The position numbers and the translations under genes are program-made. This document shows, piece by piece, positions 33,861 through 44,895 of a DNA stretch of 64,000 nt. The notes below the pieces were generated by a model, which was given only the letters and a program-made list of their open reading frames with translations, was not told where the DNA came from and did no database searches. The first letter of the stretch is position 1; the number at the start of each line of letters is the position of its first letter. The stretch comes from Cynocephalus volans (taxonomy: Eukaryota; Chordata; Mammalia; Dermoptera; Cynocephalidae), in the NCBI RefSeq assembly GCF_027409185.1, contig NC_084460.1, positions 63,438,501 through 63,502,500 on the forward strand. The letters are read 5' to 3'.

Positions 33861-36764
33861 GGCTCTCGCTCGCCAAGGCTCGCTACGCCATGGGTGCCAA
33901 GTCGGTAGGGCCCCTGCAGTATGCCGCCCACATGGACCCCCAGGTCTGCGTCCGCGCCAGGTGAGAAACCTGAGACGCTGCAGCGGGAGTGGAGGGGTGG
34001 AGGGGCGGGGAAGGGGTCCGGGCCCGGGCTGCCGGAGGGACAGCCTCCCTTCTCGTCCTTCAGCGAGGCCCAGGACGGACTCCAGAAGTTCATGGTGGTG
34101 AGAGCTGGCGCCCAGACCCCGGAGGAGGTGGGGCCTCGCGAGGCAGGTGAGTCCCTTTCCCGATGTCAAAGACAAAATGCACAGAAAGATTGAGGAGATG
34201 ATTTTATTCAGGATTTTGCAATAGACGGTGCATCCTAGAGCTGGAAATCAGAATGTCTCAGTAGGGTGGCTTTGTCTAGACTTTTATAGGAAGGATTAGA
34301 GAAGTTATAGGTGGGTTGCTTTACAGTTGGGATCGTTTTGCAATTAGGGGAAGTCTCAGTAAGCCCAACAGAAAATGTTCATCTCCGTGTCTAGCTAGTT
34401 TGAGGGACAAACTTCTAATCCCAGTTAATCATTCCGGAGATAAAGAATGGGGAGTTGGAGAGTCTGTGCCTGGCCCTTCCACACGTTCAGGCAAAATGGA
34501 TAAGGTCAATGTGTGGCCTTGTCACAGGCCAACAGGGACATCTGTGGGACTTATGGGAGTCACGAGAAAGAGTAGACAGTTTCATGTGATTCACGAGGGT
34601 GGTGTCAGATGGTGGTGCTTTGCGGTTAGTTGTTTCCCAGAACACAAAAGGTTGGGGAGATTTTCAAACCAACATTGTTTTCCAGAGTCACAAGCTCAGA
34701 ATAAGCTCAACATTTTCACCAGGACAATAAGAGCAAGGTGGTAAAGACCCTAACCTCCTCCACTCTTTCTTTCTCTAGCTCTGCGCAGGCGCAAAGGCCC
34801 CACCAGGCCCCTGGAGCCAGAGCCCTCTGCGGCTCCCCAGGACCCTCTTAACTGGTTCGGAATCCTGGTTCCTCACAGTCTGCGGCAGGCACAAGCCAGC
34901 TTCCGGAATGGTGAGTAAATCCCATCTGTTGGCCACGCGGCCCGGAACTAAATTTGGACCCTCTATCCACAGTGAGCACTGGAGCAATAATGCCATGGCA
35001 GGAGTTAGTCTGAAATGGGCATTGCAGGTTTTCTCCGTTGCGAGTTTTTGTCACACGTGCTGTTTTTTCCAAAAGTATTTACTGGCTATTGGCAGCGTTC
35101 CAGGTTCCTGCTAGCTGCTGGGGATACAGAGACAGACACCCTCATGGGTGGTTTATTCTATGGAGAGAAGAAAGACAACATGACAATAAATGAGTAGGCT
35201 GTACTACAATGCCAAGCTGTGAAAATTATAAAAAAAATAAGACAGGATGGAGTGGGACAGGAGTGGTCTGAGAGAACAGGGTTCTAGGCAGTGAGACCAG
35301 GCAGGGAAAAAACCCTGAGACGAGAGATGTCTGGTGTGTTGGAGGAAAAGCAGAGAGGAAGCCAGTGGGTTGAAGTGGAGTCAGCACAGCAGGAGTGCCA
35401 GGAGCTGTGATTAGGGGGCCTGGGCCCGAGTGCTGTAGGCCCCCGATGGGGACTTTGGGAGTCACAGGGTGGCTCTGAGCAGAGGATGGTGCAGTCAGAC
35501 TCACAGGGTAATAGGAATCCTTTGGGTCCTGGGTGGGGACAGACTGGATAGCAGGGGAAGGAAGCGGGTGCCAGGAAGCAGCCAGGCATGTGAGATACAG
35601 GTGGAGGCAGTGAAGGTGGGGTAAGCAGTGGGAACCTGCACACATTTTGAAAATAGAAGCTCCTGGATTTGCTGACATTGTGTGTGAGAGTAAGGGAAGG
35701 AGAGGAGTCAAGGAGAGCCCACGGTCTCCACCCAGAGCCCCTGGGAGGATGGAGCTACCCTCACCTGTTGTGGGCAGGCTGTGGGCTGCAGCTAAGCAGA
35801 AGTTGGGAGGTGAGTGTGTGCTGTGGGTGTGTCCCATGTGTCGTGCAGTGTCCACTGATGCCCAGGTGGAGAGTCTGAGTGGGCGGTTGGGCACACACAT
35901 CTGGAGTTTGGGAGAGGCCTGGACTGAAGAGATATTTGGGAGTCCACTGCTTAGCGCTGGTGTTTAATTTCCCAAGTTGCTGACACAGAGGCAGGGTTAA
36001 AGCTGAGACAGGATGAGATTCGTAGAGGGCTGGGGAGTGTGGATGGGAGGTGAGAGAGAGGAAGCAGAGGAGTGGGTAGAGGAGACTGAAAAGCACCCAC
36101 AGGGCAGGGTGTCCTGGAAGCCAAGAGGAGAAAGCATTTCCTATAGGGAGTGATGAGATATGTTTTCAGCCCTGGTGCCAAGAAGGAGGCTGAAGGCTGA
36201 GGACTACCCGGAGGATTAGACAGTAGCTGTTCCAGCAGAGATGTAGGGCAAAAGCCACCTAGAGGTGGATCCAGAATGGACCACTCGGAAGCAGAGAAAA
36301 GGAGGGAGAGTGGGTGAGAGTAGTGAAGGACTGTGATAGTGGAAGAAGCAAGGAAGGGAGGGCATGAGAAGTCATAGTCTGTGAGTTTTTAGTTCCTGGT
36401 GGGTAATATAAAGGTGTCAAGGAAGTCTTCTGAGGAGGGTGTGACATTTTAACAAAGACCTGAAGGAGCTGAGAGAGTGGGTTCAGTGAAGTTTTGGAAC
36501 AGTCAGTGCAGAGCCATACCTGGAATGTTTCAGCAACAGTGTGGAGGCCAGAGACGCCTGGAACTTTCCCAGTTCCTGGGGGTGTCCATAGTCACCTGGG
36601 TTGTGTGTCATACCACAAATACCATGATGACATTTTCTCCTTTTCCTCCAGGCCTACAGCTGGCTGCAGACATGGCCAACCTCCAGATCCGCATCAACTG
36701 GGGTCGAAGCCAGCTCCGGGTACTCCAAGAGAAACTCAAGCAGCTTGAGCCTGGGGCTGCCTGA
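33670..36764 (+). CDS. CCDC115: CCDC115, V-ATPase assembly factor (five exons, complete)
   Basis: Exons: 33670-33780, 33857-33960, 34064-34146, 34779-34910 and 36652-36764. They total 543 bases, i.e. 180 codons plus TGA, the length I recall for the human protein. All introns are GT-AG in consistent phase. The start is [20 protein letters not shown] in a good context (GACCATGG). The N-terminal about 40 residues are a leucine/glutamate coiled coil, then [20 protein letters not shown]. The middle is proline-rich, then [18 protein letters not shown] and a second helical coiled-coil end ([19 protein letters not shown]). CCDC115 is the metazoan counterpart of yeast Vma22. It acts with TMEM199 in ER/Golgi assembly of the V0 sector, and human defects cause a glycosylation disorder. 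Intron 3 holds an LTR and intron 4 L2-like sequence. No disabling change is seen. Confidence 0.97.
34160..34740 (-). mobile_element. Probable solo LTR in CCDC115 intron 3
   Basis: On the minus strand it reads from TGTCCTGGTGAAAATGTTGA (about 34725) to GTCTTTGACA (about 34164), giving TG...CA ends. TGAATAAAATCATCTCC supplies an AATAAA in the right place for an R region. No target duplication is apparent, and the family is not identified. Confidence 0.5.
35080..36480. mobile_element. L2-like old repeat text in CCDC115 intron 4
   Basis: Contains GCTGGGGATACAGAGACAGA with CCTCATGG, and ACATTTTAACAAAGACCTGA, resembling the L2 3' region as at 10060-10510. The 224-codon minus frame at 35226-35900 runs antisense through this and is a shadow. 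Confidence 0.5.
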
Positions 36765-38340
36765 CCTGCGTCCACAGAGACAGGACAGTGAGCACAGCTG
36801 TTCTCAGATGTGGCTGCCTTATGTCAGCCCTTCTTCCTTCACAAATAGACCCTGCCCCTACCCCCATCCCTGGACTACTTGTTTCCAACTTTGTTAGGTG
36901 TGAAGTTTGAAGAGGCACAATGAGTAATGTTGAAAGCCATTCCTTTGAAACAACTTCTAGGTTTGTGTTCTTACAGGACACACCAACTGATGCAAAGCTT
37001 TTCACCTTAGTGAACAATCGGAACAACTTCATCGATCATTCAGCTAAATGATGAAAGACTGCACGAACAGTGGCGGGGAAGGACAAGAAGTAGTGCTGCA
37101 GGTTCACTAGATCCTCAAAACTGACTTTGATGGAGGAAAAAGCCATACACAGCTGACAGATCAGGACATTATGATTTGAGTCAATAACAATACAAACACC
37201 TGAGTAGATGGGCAGCGGTTGGCAGGGTCTAAACCAGTAAGTAAAAAAGATCTGACATAGATTTGCAAGGGAACTCTAGAAAGAGAACTTCCAGATTTTA
37301 AAAAACCCTGCCTTTATCCTTCTAGGAGTGGGGTCTTCATTTATTGAAGGGCCAGTTGTGTTTTTTGTTCTGGGAAATCTGTGTTCTTGTTTCATTTTTC
37401 CACTGGGTTATTGATCTTTTTAGCAATTTCTAGGTGCTCTTTATGTTTTGGGGGGAATTAGTTGTTTGTTCATAGTATAAGATGTAAATATTTTTCCCAG
37501 TTAGTCTTTTCACTTTGCATAGTGTTTTTAACTTTTCATTGTAAAATAAAACACATCCAATTGCACCAAACAATTGAATAACTTAATAACTAAGGTAAAT
37601 GCTATAGGAACTGTCACCCAGCTCTTACTTTTTTAAAATCAATTTTTAAAGTAGAGTTGAATTTAGCAATCAGCTGTTATGATTTCTGGATTTGGCGTTG
37701 TAATTGATGAAGTGATAAGGGAATTCTCCAGCACCTTCAAGAACCTCTGTGGTTTTAATTGGTTTAATTGGGGCATCTGTCCACATACTATGTGTTGATT
37801 CACCTACCCCACTCCTGATTTGATAGGCACCTTGTAGGGAAAATACAGGAAAGTAGTTACGACCCCTCAGTTGTTCAGAATCTTGCCAAGCATTTGATGT
37901 AAATATGTATGTGGGCCCGGGTGTTCCTTGGTTATTGTCTAATGTAATTGCACATGTGCACCCAAGTGTCCTGGGTTATGGACTTAAGTAAAAGGATGAG
38001 TGGTTCTGATCCACGGGGCACCCGCCCCTGGGATGCTCCTGGGGGCCACAGGGAGGCTGCTACTGCTGCTGGAGACTGTTGCTGCAAGCTGTTGCTGCCA
38101 GTGCCCCTAGGATGCCTGGAGAGGCCACTGCCACTGCCACTTCTGCTGAGGACTGAGTTTGTGTCATCTGCCAATGGCTCCTGGGATCTTTCCCAATTAC
38201 CTAGCATGGACCTGCGTGTGAGGGGTCTGTGACCGGGTCTGTACAATGGGTTTATTACTAAAATAATGAAACATTTTGGCTTATTTATGAAATGCCTAGC
38301 CATACAATTAGCCTCAACCCGTCAACTGGTGTAGTTGCCT
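36765..38340. other. CCDC115 3' UTR and downstream intergenic DNA
   Basis: The 3' UTR must lie just after 36764, but its end is not certain; an AATAAA at 37545-37550 is one candidate. About 37320-37540 resembles antisense old L1 (TTATTGATCTTTTTAGCAAT, CAGTTAGTCTTTTCACTTTG). 37900-38340 contains CTG/CTGCTGG-rich text with an open frame of 94 codons that I do not recognise. It might be part of an LTR. Confidence 0.4.
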
Positions 38341-38344
38341 AGCT

Positions 38345-38832
38345 TCACAATTGGCGTAGTCGTGTAGCTTTACACACCTTTTTTGTTTCCTCCCAGTGTG
38401 AACCCACTCTAATTTTGGAGCTTCTATTGTATTTCACTGACCTTACTGTCAATTAACTTTACTGTCAGTTAGTACACCGGAACCACACTTTTAATTATTG
38501 AGTCTGACACTTGCTTGAATCCTGGTAGGGCAGATTTGCGGTAGGAGTGGGGTGGGTGTAAGTTTTCAACCACGCTGAGCTTGAGTTGCCAGTAAAAAGC
38601 TTAATAAAAACAAAAATGGATGGACCCCCTCCTCCCGGGGTTAAAAAGGATATCTCTCCCTTCTCCATACAAAGGTTGAGTTTTATAACAAAATTGTATC
38701 AACAAAGTGCTGACGAGTGAAATTTTGAAGTAAGTAATAGGTAACACGTTCAGTTTCTGCTTTGACCATGAATTCTGGGAGGAAGAGATTAATGTGGAAC
38801 GCCGGCCCCAGCTGCGTCCTTTATGTTGATTT
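38345..38832 (+). repeat. Arm 1 of a large inverted repeat
   Basis: About 490 bases from CACAATTGGCGTAGTCGTGT to GTCCTTTATGTTGATTTA. It reappears in reverse orientation at 44388-45212 with high similarity (for example GACCCCCTCCTCCCGGGGTT and GAACGCCGGCCCCAGCTGCG). Here the unit has no internal insertion. Identity is unknown; an LTR or other dispersed repeat is possible. Confidence 0.85.
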
Positions 38833-38837
38833 ACTGC

Positions 38838-38925
38838 TTGGCGGCTGGCTGGGATCGAACAGGGATGGAACCCTCCTTCTTGGGTTTGTTAGCACCACGC
38901 TGTAACCAACGGAGTCTTTGGCCAC
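38838..38925 (-). mobile_element. tRNA-derived SINE, diverged (minus)
   Basis: Reverse complement of GGCGGCTGGCTGGGATCGAA, TTAGCACCACGCTGTAACCA. Flanked by the similar words CCTTTATGTTGATTTA and CCTTTGTGTTGATGTTA, which look like a decayed target duplication at the edge of the inverted repeat. Confidence 0.65.
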
Positions 38926-39376
38926 CCCTTCCTTTGTGTTGATGTTAGCTGTCAGTCGATGTCCTGGGTCAGACAGACGCAAGCCTGCTCTCATTTACTG
39001 TGTGAAGTTGGGTTTCGGGTACTGATGAACTCTTTTGGAGAGACCGCGCCCCTCTGGAAATGGGGTTGGTGAAGAGCGCAAGCGCTCAGCCAAGTCTTTA
39101 ACACGCCGTCTTGACTTCCGCCCTGACTCCAGCCCTCCGGGAAGTCTCCCGAAGAGTCCACCCACTGGAGGCGGCTTCTCCTGCCAGAAGAGGGGGCTGG
39201 TCCTTCTAGGGCCTAGTCAGGAAAAGGGTGCGGTCCGCCCGGGCTCGCGCAGCCGCAGTCAGGACGAATCGCCGCAAAGGCAAGCCTAGCGCTGCTGCGC
39301 GCAGTCGTGGTGGAGGGCGGGCGGCCTAGCTGCAGCAAGTGACGTGTACAGCGACGAAGAGCGTCTGGCCGCCAGT

Positions 39377-39448
39377 TCCCATATGGTCTAGCGGTTAGGA
39401 TTCCTGGTTTTCACCCAGGCGGCCCGGGTTCGACTCCCGGTATGGGAA
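39377..39448 (+). tRNA. tRNA-Glu (anticodon TTC)
   Basis: 72 bases starting TCCCATATGGTCTAGCGG. The acceptor stem TCCCATA pairs with TATGGGA, with discriminator A. The A box (TGGTCTAGCGG...) and B box (GGTTCGACTCC) are intact. The anticodon stem is CCTGG/CCAGG, with loop TTTTCAC giving anticodon TTC at 39410-39412. CCA is not encoded, as expected in a nuclear gene. A short T run (39462-39465) fits an RNA polymerase III terminator. It appears identical to the human tRNA-Glu-TTC sequence I remember, and its position 2.6 kb beyond CCDC115 matches human synteny. Unlike the neighbouring tRNA-derived SINEs it has no poly(A) tail. Confidence 0.97.
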
Positions 39449-39713
39449 AAAGGCCTCGTTATTTTGAACTTTGAACAAATACTCGCTCAAATTTTGGAAC
39501 AAATACTCGCTTAAATTTTGGCTTCTCACCACTAGAACTCCTCAAGCCAAATCGGGTATTTCCTCTTAATTTGAACCTAGAGAAATTGAATCCCAGAGAG
39601 CTCTGGGTCCTATCGTTCTGTGTTCTAATGGAAGCGACAACTTTCATCACAGCATTAGCTGGTTGATTTGTCCATTGGTAATTACGAGGGAACTTCATGA
39701 AATTTGGGAAGCT

Positions 39714-39815
39714 GATGCAGAGCGGTTAGCTCGGCTGGTTAGAGTGCAGCCTGTAGCCCCGAGGTCACGGGTTCGGATACCTGAAACCCTAAGTGCCAGC
39801 CACGAAGAAGAAAAA
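39714..39815 (+). mobile_element. tRNA-derived SINE, diverged
   Basis: AGCGGTTAGCTCGGCTGGTT, GTCACGGGTTCGGATACCTG (B box) and GTGCCAGCC, then an A-rich tail. The anticodon region differs from the tRNA-Ile monomers. The A-rich tail and poor pairing argue against a real tRNA. Confidence 0.7.
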
Positions 39816-40487
39816 AATGAATTGGAAAATTGACCTAAAAGATACTAATTCACCCATGATCTTCTTGGAAACCCCCTCGTATTTGATACTATATACCTTA
39901 TAGATGTGAGTAATATTGAAATATTAAAAAATAATACATAACATCTTCAACATTTATTGTCACACTCCCCCTGTGGAGGGCGGGGACTCCCACCGGTACT
40001 TCCCACACACGGAGGGCAGAAGGGAACTGGGGAGGGTGGACGAGACAGACGGAAGGGCCTGGACAGCGGCCACCTCTGCTGCTGGCCTCCAATCTCTGAA
40101 GCTCAGTCTGCGAGGAGCTTAGTACAAAGTCCACAAAGGCACCAGAAAGGGCTGGGAGAAAGAGATTCTAACAATTTAACTTTCTCTAGTCTTGCTGCTG
40201 CTTTTGAGCTAGCAAGTGCTCAGTTTCCTTCAGTTGGGGTTTCAGGATATACTTCTGGGCTTCAAGACACTCCCCAAGGTCTCAGGCCCCTGCTCTAGGC
40301 CCTCCCGGAGAGGAGGGTTACTGTTGTTTATTGCACTTATTTTCGGTACCAACCTACGGATACTGAGACCCCAAGGGGTGGACTTATGCAAATCCAGTGA
40401 CTGAACATGCTCAGTGGAAGGGAGTTTATCCTCTGAATGACCTTCCACTGGAGGCAACAAAGAGCTCAGAATATTCTTTGTTTAACA

Positions 40488-40655
40488 AAAAAAAAGATGA
40501 CTGGTAAGGAGATCTTATCCCTTGACTTGGTGATGTCAGCACCACGCTCTCCCAAGTCAGCTAACCGGCCATCCCTATATGGGATCCGAATCCATTGGCC
40601 TTGGTGTTATCAGCACTACACTCTCCCAAATGAGCCACAAGATGGCCCTAGAATA
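40488..40655 (-). mobile_element. Dimeric tRNA-Ile-derived SINE (minus)
   Basis: Two tRNA-like units in tandem, with CATCCCTATATGGGATCCGA at the joint and two TGTTATCAGCAC/TGATGTCAGCACCAC anticodon-arm segments. The A run at 40488-40496 on plus reads as T on the element strand and lies at its 3' end (GATGACTGGTAAGGAGATCT). Confidence 0.85.
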
Positions 40656-40849
40656 TTCTTGAATATGTTTGGTGCGTGTGGTAGGATTTGACCAATAAAT
40701 GTGCCCTGAAAGGAGACCAACTGAAAATGTGCAAGACTATGTTGCAAAACTGGCAACCACCCTCTTAGTCGAATGTTCTCTAGGTAGTATGAATATGTAT
40801 TAGGTAGCAAAGCCATAAAGGTTGAATCCTGGCAGAAGGCAGGGTTGTT

Positions 40850-41450
40850 ACCCACTTCTCCTTGAGCTAACCCTCACTTTGCTGGTGAGGTGCATATACT
40901 ATACTTTTGGTGCCAGGGACCAACCCCTCCTCCTGCAACCAGGCAAGGAGCATGCCAAAACACCACTTCCTTGTAGGTGGCCCACCACAACCACAATAGC
41001 CATGGCTGCCACAAAAGCAGCTAGACTCCACAACCACCATGCCGATGGCCCTCCAGCCACTGGAGTGCTTTGACACAAGGAGAGTCACCAGCTAAAACCA
41101 AAGAAAAGAAAAGGATGTCTCTCTCCACAAAGCCCATTCCAGAGAGACAGAAGAAGCATCTACTCTATGGTAATACTGGGGGACATGAACAAACCTCTCT
41201 CAGCACCAAAGAGATCACCTAGGCAACAAATGAACAGACTGTTACTCTTTCAGAAGGAGAGAAGAAATGTAGGGTTATCAGAGGTGGCAGGGGGAGGGAA
41301 GGATGGGAAGAGATTGGATAAGGGACAATACAGAATAAGTATGATTTGTAATAATATATATGCTAATAATATTGTTTTGATCAACATACATCAATGATGA
41401 ACCCCAATAATATGTATAATCAATTATGATTCAATAAAAAAAAGAAAGAA
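40850..41450 (+). mobile_element. Internally deleted mini-L1
   Basis: About 600 bases that join L1 5' UTR-like text (TTTGACACAAGGAGAGTCAC, CATTCCAGAGAGACAGAAGA, compare 53609-53700), a short ORF2 endonuclease-region segment (ATACTGGGGGACATGAACAA, compare 55312-55345) and L1 3' UTR text (AGAGGTGGCAGGGGGAGGGA, AATAATATGTATAATCAA, compare 58815-58990). It ends in a poly(A) tail. Most of ORF1 and ORF2 is missing. Confidence 0.75.
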
Positions 41451-41639
41451 AATAAATTTTTTTTAAAAAAGAAGGAAATGAGGAACATGTTATTGAATAT
41501 TGGAGAAAAAGCAATCCTTGTTATAAAGTTGTAGAGAACTTGACTAAATTTTGTTCTGCTGTTGGATGGAAAGTAAAAGTTATAAGTGATTAACCTGAAT
41601 ATTTAGTCAAGGAGCTTTTTTGTTTGTTTGTTTTTGGGG

Positions 41640-41756
41640 TCTTTTTTTTCTTCTTTTTTTTTTTTGTACCTGGCTGATACAGGGATCAAAGAAGCCTGGA
41701 ACCTGGTGTAATCAGCACTGTGCTCTAACCAACTGAGCTAACCAGCCTGCCCTAGT
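41640..41756 (-). mobile_element. tRNA-Ile-derived SINE (minus)
   Basis: Reverse complement of CCTGGCTGATACAGGGATCA and CTAACCAACTGAGCTAACCA, with T runs on plus at 41641-41665 as the poly(A) tail. Confidence 0.85.
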
Positions 41757-42175
41757 TGAGGAGATTTCTAAGCAAAATGTGGAAGGGATGGCCTGGTTTT
41801 TCCTTGTCACTTATAGTAAAACATGAGAGGAAAGGAATACATTGAGTAAGGAACAGTCAAGCAAAAAGGAGCTAGCACTTGAAGATTTAGGAGGTTCTCA
41901 GGCCATCCAGATTATGAAGGATGCAAAAATTAGGAAATTTACTGTAAGAAAGCATGCTCTGGAAAGTGCAAGGATGTAGCTGGACACCTTTTGTTAGAGA
42001 TTGGGCATGTGACTTATGGATCAAGTCCACCATCTCAGCAGAAGCCAGGAATAGAGATAGGGTTAGACAGGAAAGAGCCATGGAGGACCCTCTTGTCTGC
42101 TGGCTGGAACCCCATGAATTGCACAGGAGATGGCAAAGGTTTTGAGAATGTTATTCCAGCACCAACAAGGTAAGT

Positions 42176-42590
42176 GTATTAGGCCATTCCTGTTGTTTAT
42201 AACAAAGTGCTGGGAACTGCGTAATTTTTAAGAAAACAAAATTTATTTCTTGCAATTTCTGAGGCTGGAAAGTCCAAAGTTCAGGGAACACATCTGGTGA
42301 GGGTCTTGGTGATGGTGACAGTGACCCAGGGTTCTCACATGGCAGAAAATGGTGAAGCAGAAAGAGAAAAACTCTTCATGTGCTTTGCTTTTAAAGCCCT
42401 GAGAACCACACCTCTGGCCACCATCATTAATCCATTCACTACGGCCTGGCCCTACAATCTAATCACTTCTTCAAGGCCCCACCTTTCAATTACCATAATA
42501 GGATTTCCCACCCTCAACAGTTACAGTGGGGATTAAGCCTCAATGGGGGTGGGAGGGGGGAGACGTCAAATCTACAGCATTCTGCCTGTA
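42176..42590 (-). mobile_element. MaLR LTR (minus)
   Basis: Plus strand reads TTAGGCCATTCCTGTTGTTT, TTTCTGAGGCTGGAAAGTCC and CAATGGGGGTGGGAG; the reverse complement of an MST/THE1-like LTR. Confidence 0.85.
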
Positions 42591-42599
42591 CTCCATGAA

Positions 42600-43840
42600 A
42601 CAGATGTAATAAAATAAAGAATGTTGTGGGGCTTACAAAATTCCACAGGCAGGAAACCGGCTGATGGAGATTCTGTGCTGCAAACATGTTTTATCCTCCA
42701 TCTTGAAATTTTTTTGAAAGCCAGGAATGATACATCAGGTGAAAGGAACTGAGGTAAATAGGTTTTTAGTGTAAGGTTTTGTATTTATCTATCTAGCAGC
42801 AAGGCTGTGTTTATTGGTTGCTGTAGCTGTTGGTATCAGAGGCAAACTTTTCCTCTGGTGTACTTGTTTTTGTCTCCCTGTTGCCTCTGAATTTCCCTAT
42901 AGATTCCTTCTTACATAAATTCTGAGTCTTACAGTTTTTTCAGCTATAGTCTGCTGTTATTGTACAGGAGCCCTGGTAATGTGGTGGTAAGACATGGGGC
43001 AGAGGAAAATGTTCTACAGATCCATGATTAGGTCTCAGTCTTTTAGTGAACCTGTGGCTCTTGGGACATGACCTTCACAGGTGCTTCTCTGCTCTTTTTC
43101 TCCACTTATGTGAGATAGGAAGGCTAGAGTGGGCTGGAGGTGGGTATTTTCCTTCCTACAGGTTGGGCTCTAATAAAGCAGTTTCTCTGAAGATGAGCCT
43201 TTGTTAAGGCAAACATGACACTCCGGATGCCTTTTAAAATGGCCATTTTCCCTTCCTTTCGCCAGAAGCTCCAGGGGACTTTTCTCTGATCTTCACCCTG
43301 AGAACCTGGTAGGGTTCCTCAAGATAAAACCCATGAGTGTGTGTGGTTCCCTTAAGACTGAGTACCAGCAGTTTTTATCTCTTATGTTAGCACACACTCA
43401 GTCTCCAACAATTAGTCAGTTATCCTTTAAGTTTCCCTACCAGTTGCTGCCTTCAGCAGCAGCTTCTGTGCCTGGTAAACTATCTCTATATTCGCCTTTC
43501 TTTCCAGTTTTCAGGGCGGCAGCTTGCCCTATGACCTCGATTTTCTGACAGATCTAAGAAAAGTAGTTGATTTTTAGTTTGTTCGGCTTTCTTCCTGCTG
43601 TGAGGACAGAAGTGATGACTTCCAAGCTCTTTATAAGCCTAAAAGGAAACCATTGTATTCTATTTAAATTGGTATGCTTAAAATTAATAATTATAAAAAC
43701 AATTTCTCAAAAATAAAAAAGGTATGAATGAATAAACTGAACAAGTGTGGCAGTACCCTTCTGGAAACAGGACCTCAGCCCTGCATATAATCTCCATGGA
43801 TTAATTGAGAGAACAGTGAAAGGGTGGAAAACTGTGGAAA
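42600..43840. other. Unassigned intergenic sequence
   Basis: No exon, tRNA or clear repeat family recognised. Open frames are short (71 codons at most). Some text may be from an old LTR or LINE. Confidence 0.3.
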
Positions 43841-43844
43841 GCAC

Positions 43845-43918
43845 TTTTTTTTCTTTTTTTTGTATCTGGCCGATACAGGATCTGAACCCTTGACCTTGGT
43901 GTTATAACACCGCATTCA
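43845..43918 (-). mobile_element. Truncated tRNA-Ile-derived SINE (minus)
   Basis: TGTATCTGGCCGATACAGGA, ACCCTTGACCTTGGTGTTAT and a T-rich tail on plus. The unit stops inside the tRNA body at about 43918, so it is 5'-truncated. Confidence 0.75.
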
Positions 43919-44521
43919 GGAAGATACTTGCTGACTTGTGTTTATAGGGTTGGTTCTTCTTTTGATAGGAATTGTGTGTGTGTTGGCATGGAGAGGGTCA
44001 TTTAAAAGTTTGAAGTCCGTTCTTTCTGGGAGAGGGGAGTCAATCCTGGACTGTTCAGGTGAAAAAACAGGAAACCTGACCACTGGACCAAACAAAACAA
44101 AACAAACAGAGGAGGCCCAATAGCTGGCTTCAACCCACCCCATCCTCTAGCAGGTTCTTGACTCTGCCACAGGAAAGAATGCAAGAGAAGAGTCACAGTA
44201 GAAAATGAGAACAGGTTTAATGTAGCAAATTAAGGAACACAGACTACACAGAGAAGCATGGCTTAGCTCCAGAGACTGCGGCAGGTCTGAACTAAGTTAA
44301 CACAAAAGTAAGAAATACACTTAGAATTTAGTACAAAGTGTAGGCTGGCTCAAGGGAGTGAGCAGCTGCCGGTTAGGAGTAAGTTTAAATCAACATAAAG
44401 GACGCAGCTGGGGCCGGCGTTCCACATTAATCTCTTCCTCCCAGAATTCATGGTCAAAGCAGAAACTGAATGTGCTACTTGTTCCTTACTTTGGCTTCAA
44501 AATTTCACTAGTCGAGGTTTT

Positions 44522-44612
44522 GGTGATGGGAAGCAATAATCAGCTACAATGTATATCGACAAAATAAAATTAAAAAAAAAAAATCGGCAAGGATTTAAAG
44601 GAAGATTTAAAG

Positions 44613-44637
<25 letters not shown>
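44522..44637 (+). mobile_element. Tiny L1 3' end with a second poly(A) segment
   Basis: GGTTTTGGTGATGGGAAGCA to CGACAAAATAAAATTAAAAA matches the last bases of the young L1 at 27541-27600. After its poly(A) come about 29 bases of non-L1 sequence (TCGGCAAGGATTTAAAGGAA...) and a second, longer poly(A). The insert is flanked by AATTTCACTAGTCG on both sides (about 44507-44521 and 44637-44651). Confidence 0.85.
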
Positions 44638-44644
<7 letters not shown>

Positions 44645-44712
44645 TAGTCGGCACTTTGTTGATAGGATTTTGTTATAAAACTCACCCTTTGTATGGAGAA
44701 GGGAGAGAGATC

Positions 44713-44713
44713 C

Positions 44714-44745
<32 letters not shown>

Positions 44746-44895
44746 ATGACCGGTAAGGGGATCTTAACCCTTGATTTGGTGTTGTCAGCACCACGCTCAC
44801 CCAATGAGCTAACCGGCCATCCCTATATGGGATCCGAACCCACGGCCTTGGTGTTGTCAGCACCACACTCTCTCGAGTGAGCCACGGGCCGGCCC
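44713..44895 (-). mobile_element. Dimeric tRNA-Ile-derived SINE with target duplication
   Basis: Same dimer as 40488-40655 but better preserved (AGCTAACCGGCCATCCCTAT, GTGAGCCACGGGCCGGCCC). Flanked by GAGAGAGATCCTTTTT on both sides, a clear 14-16 base target duplication. Confidence 0.92.

Noticed and set aside
33560-34175. Two 177-codon minus-strand open frames over CCDC115 exons 1-3
   Set aside because: They are antisense shadows of the GC-rich CCDC115 exons and introns, and run across splice sites without interruption.
35226-35900. 224-codon minus-strand open frame in CCDC115 intron 4
   Set aside because: Low-complexity proline/serine-rich translation, antisense to old L2-like repeat inside an intron, with no recognisable domain.
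39714-39815. Second functional tRNA gene
   Set aside because: It has A/B-box-like words but mispaired stems and an A-rich tail, so it is a SINE.
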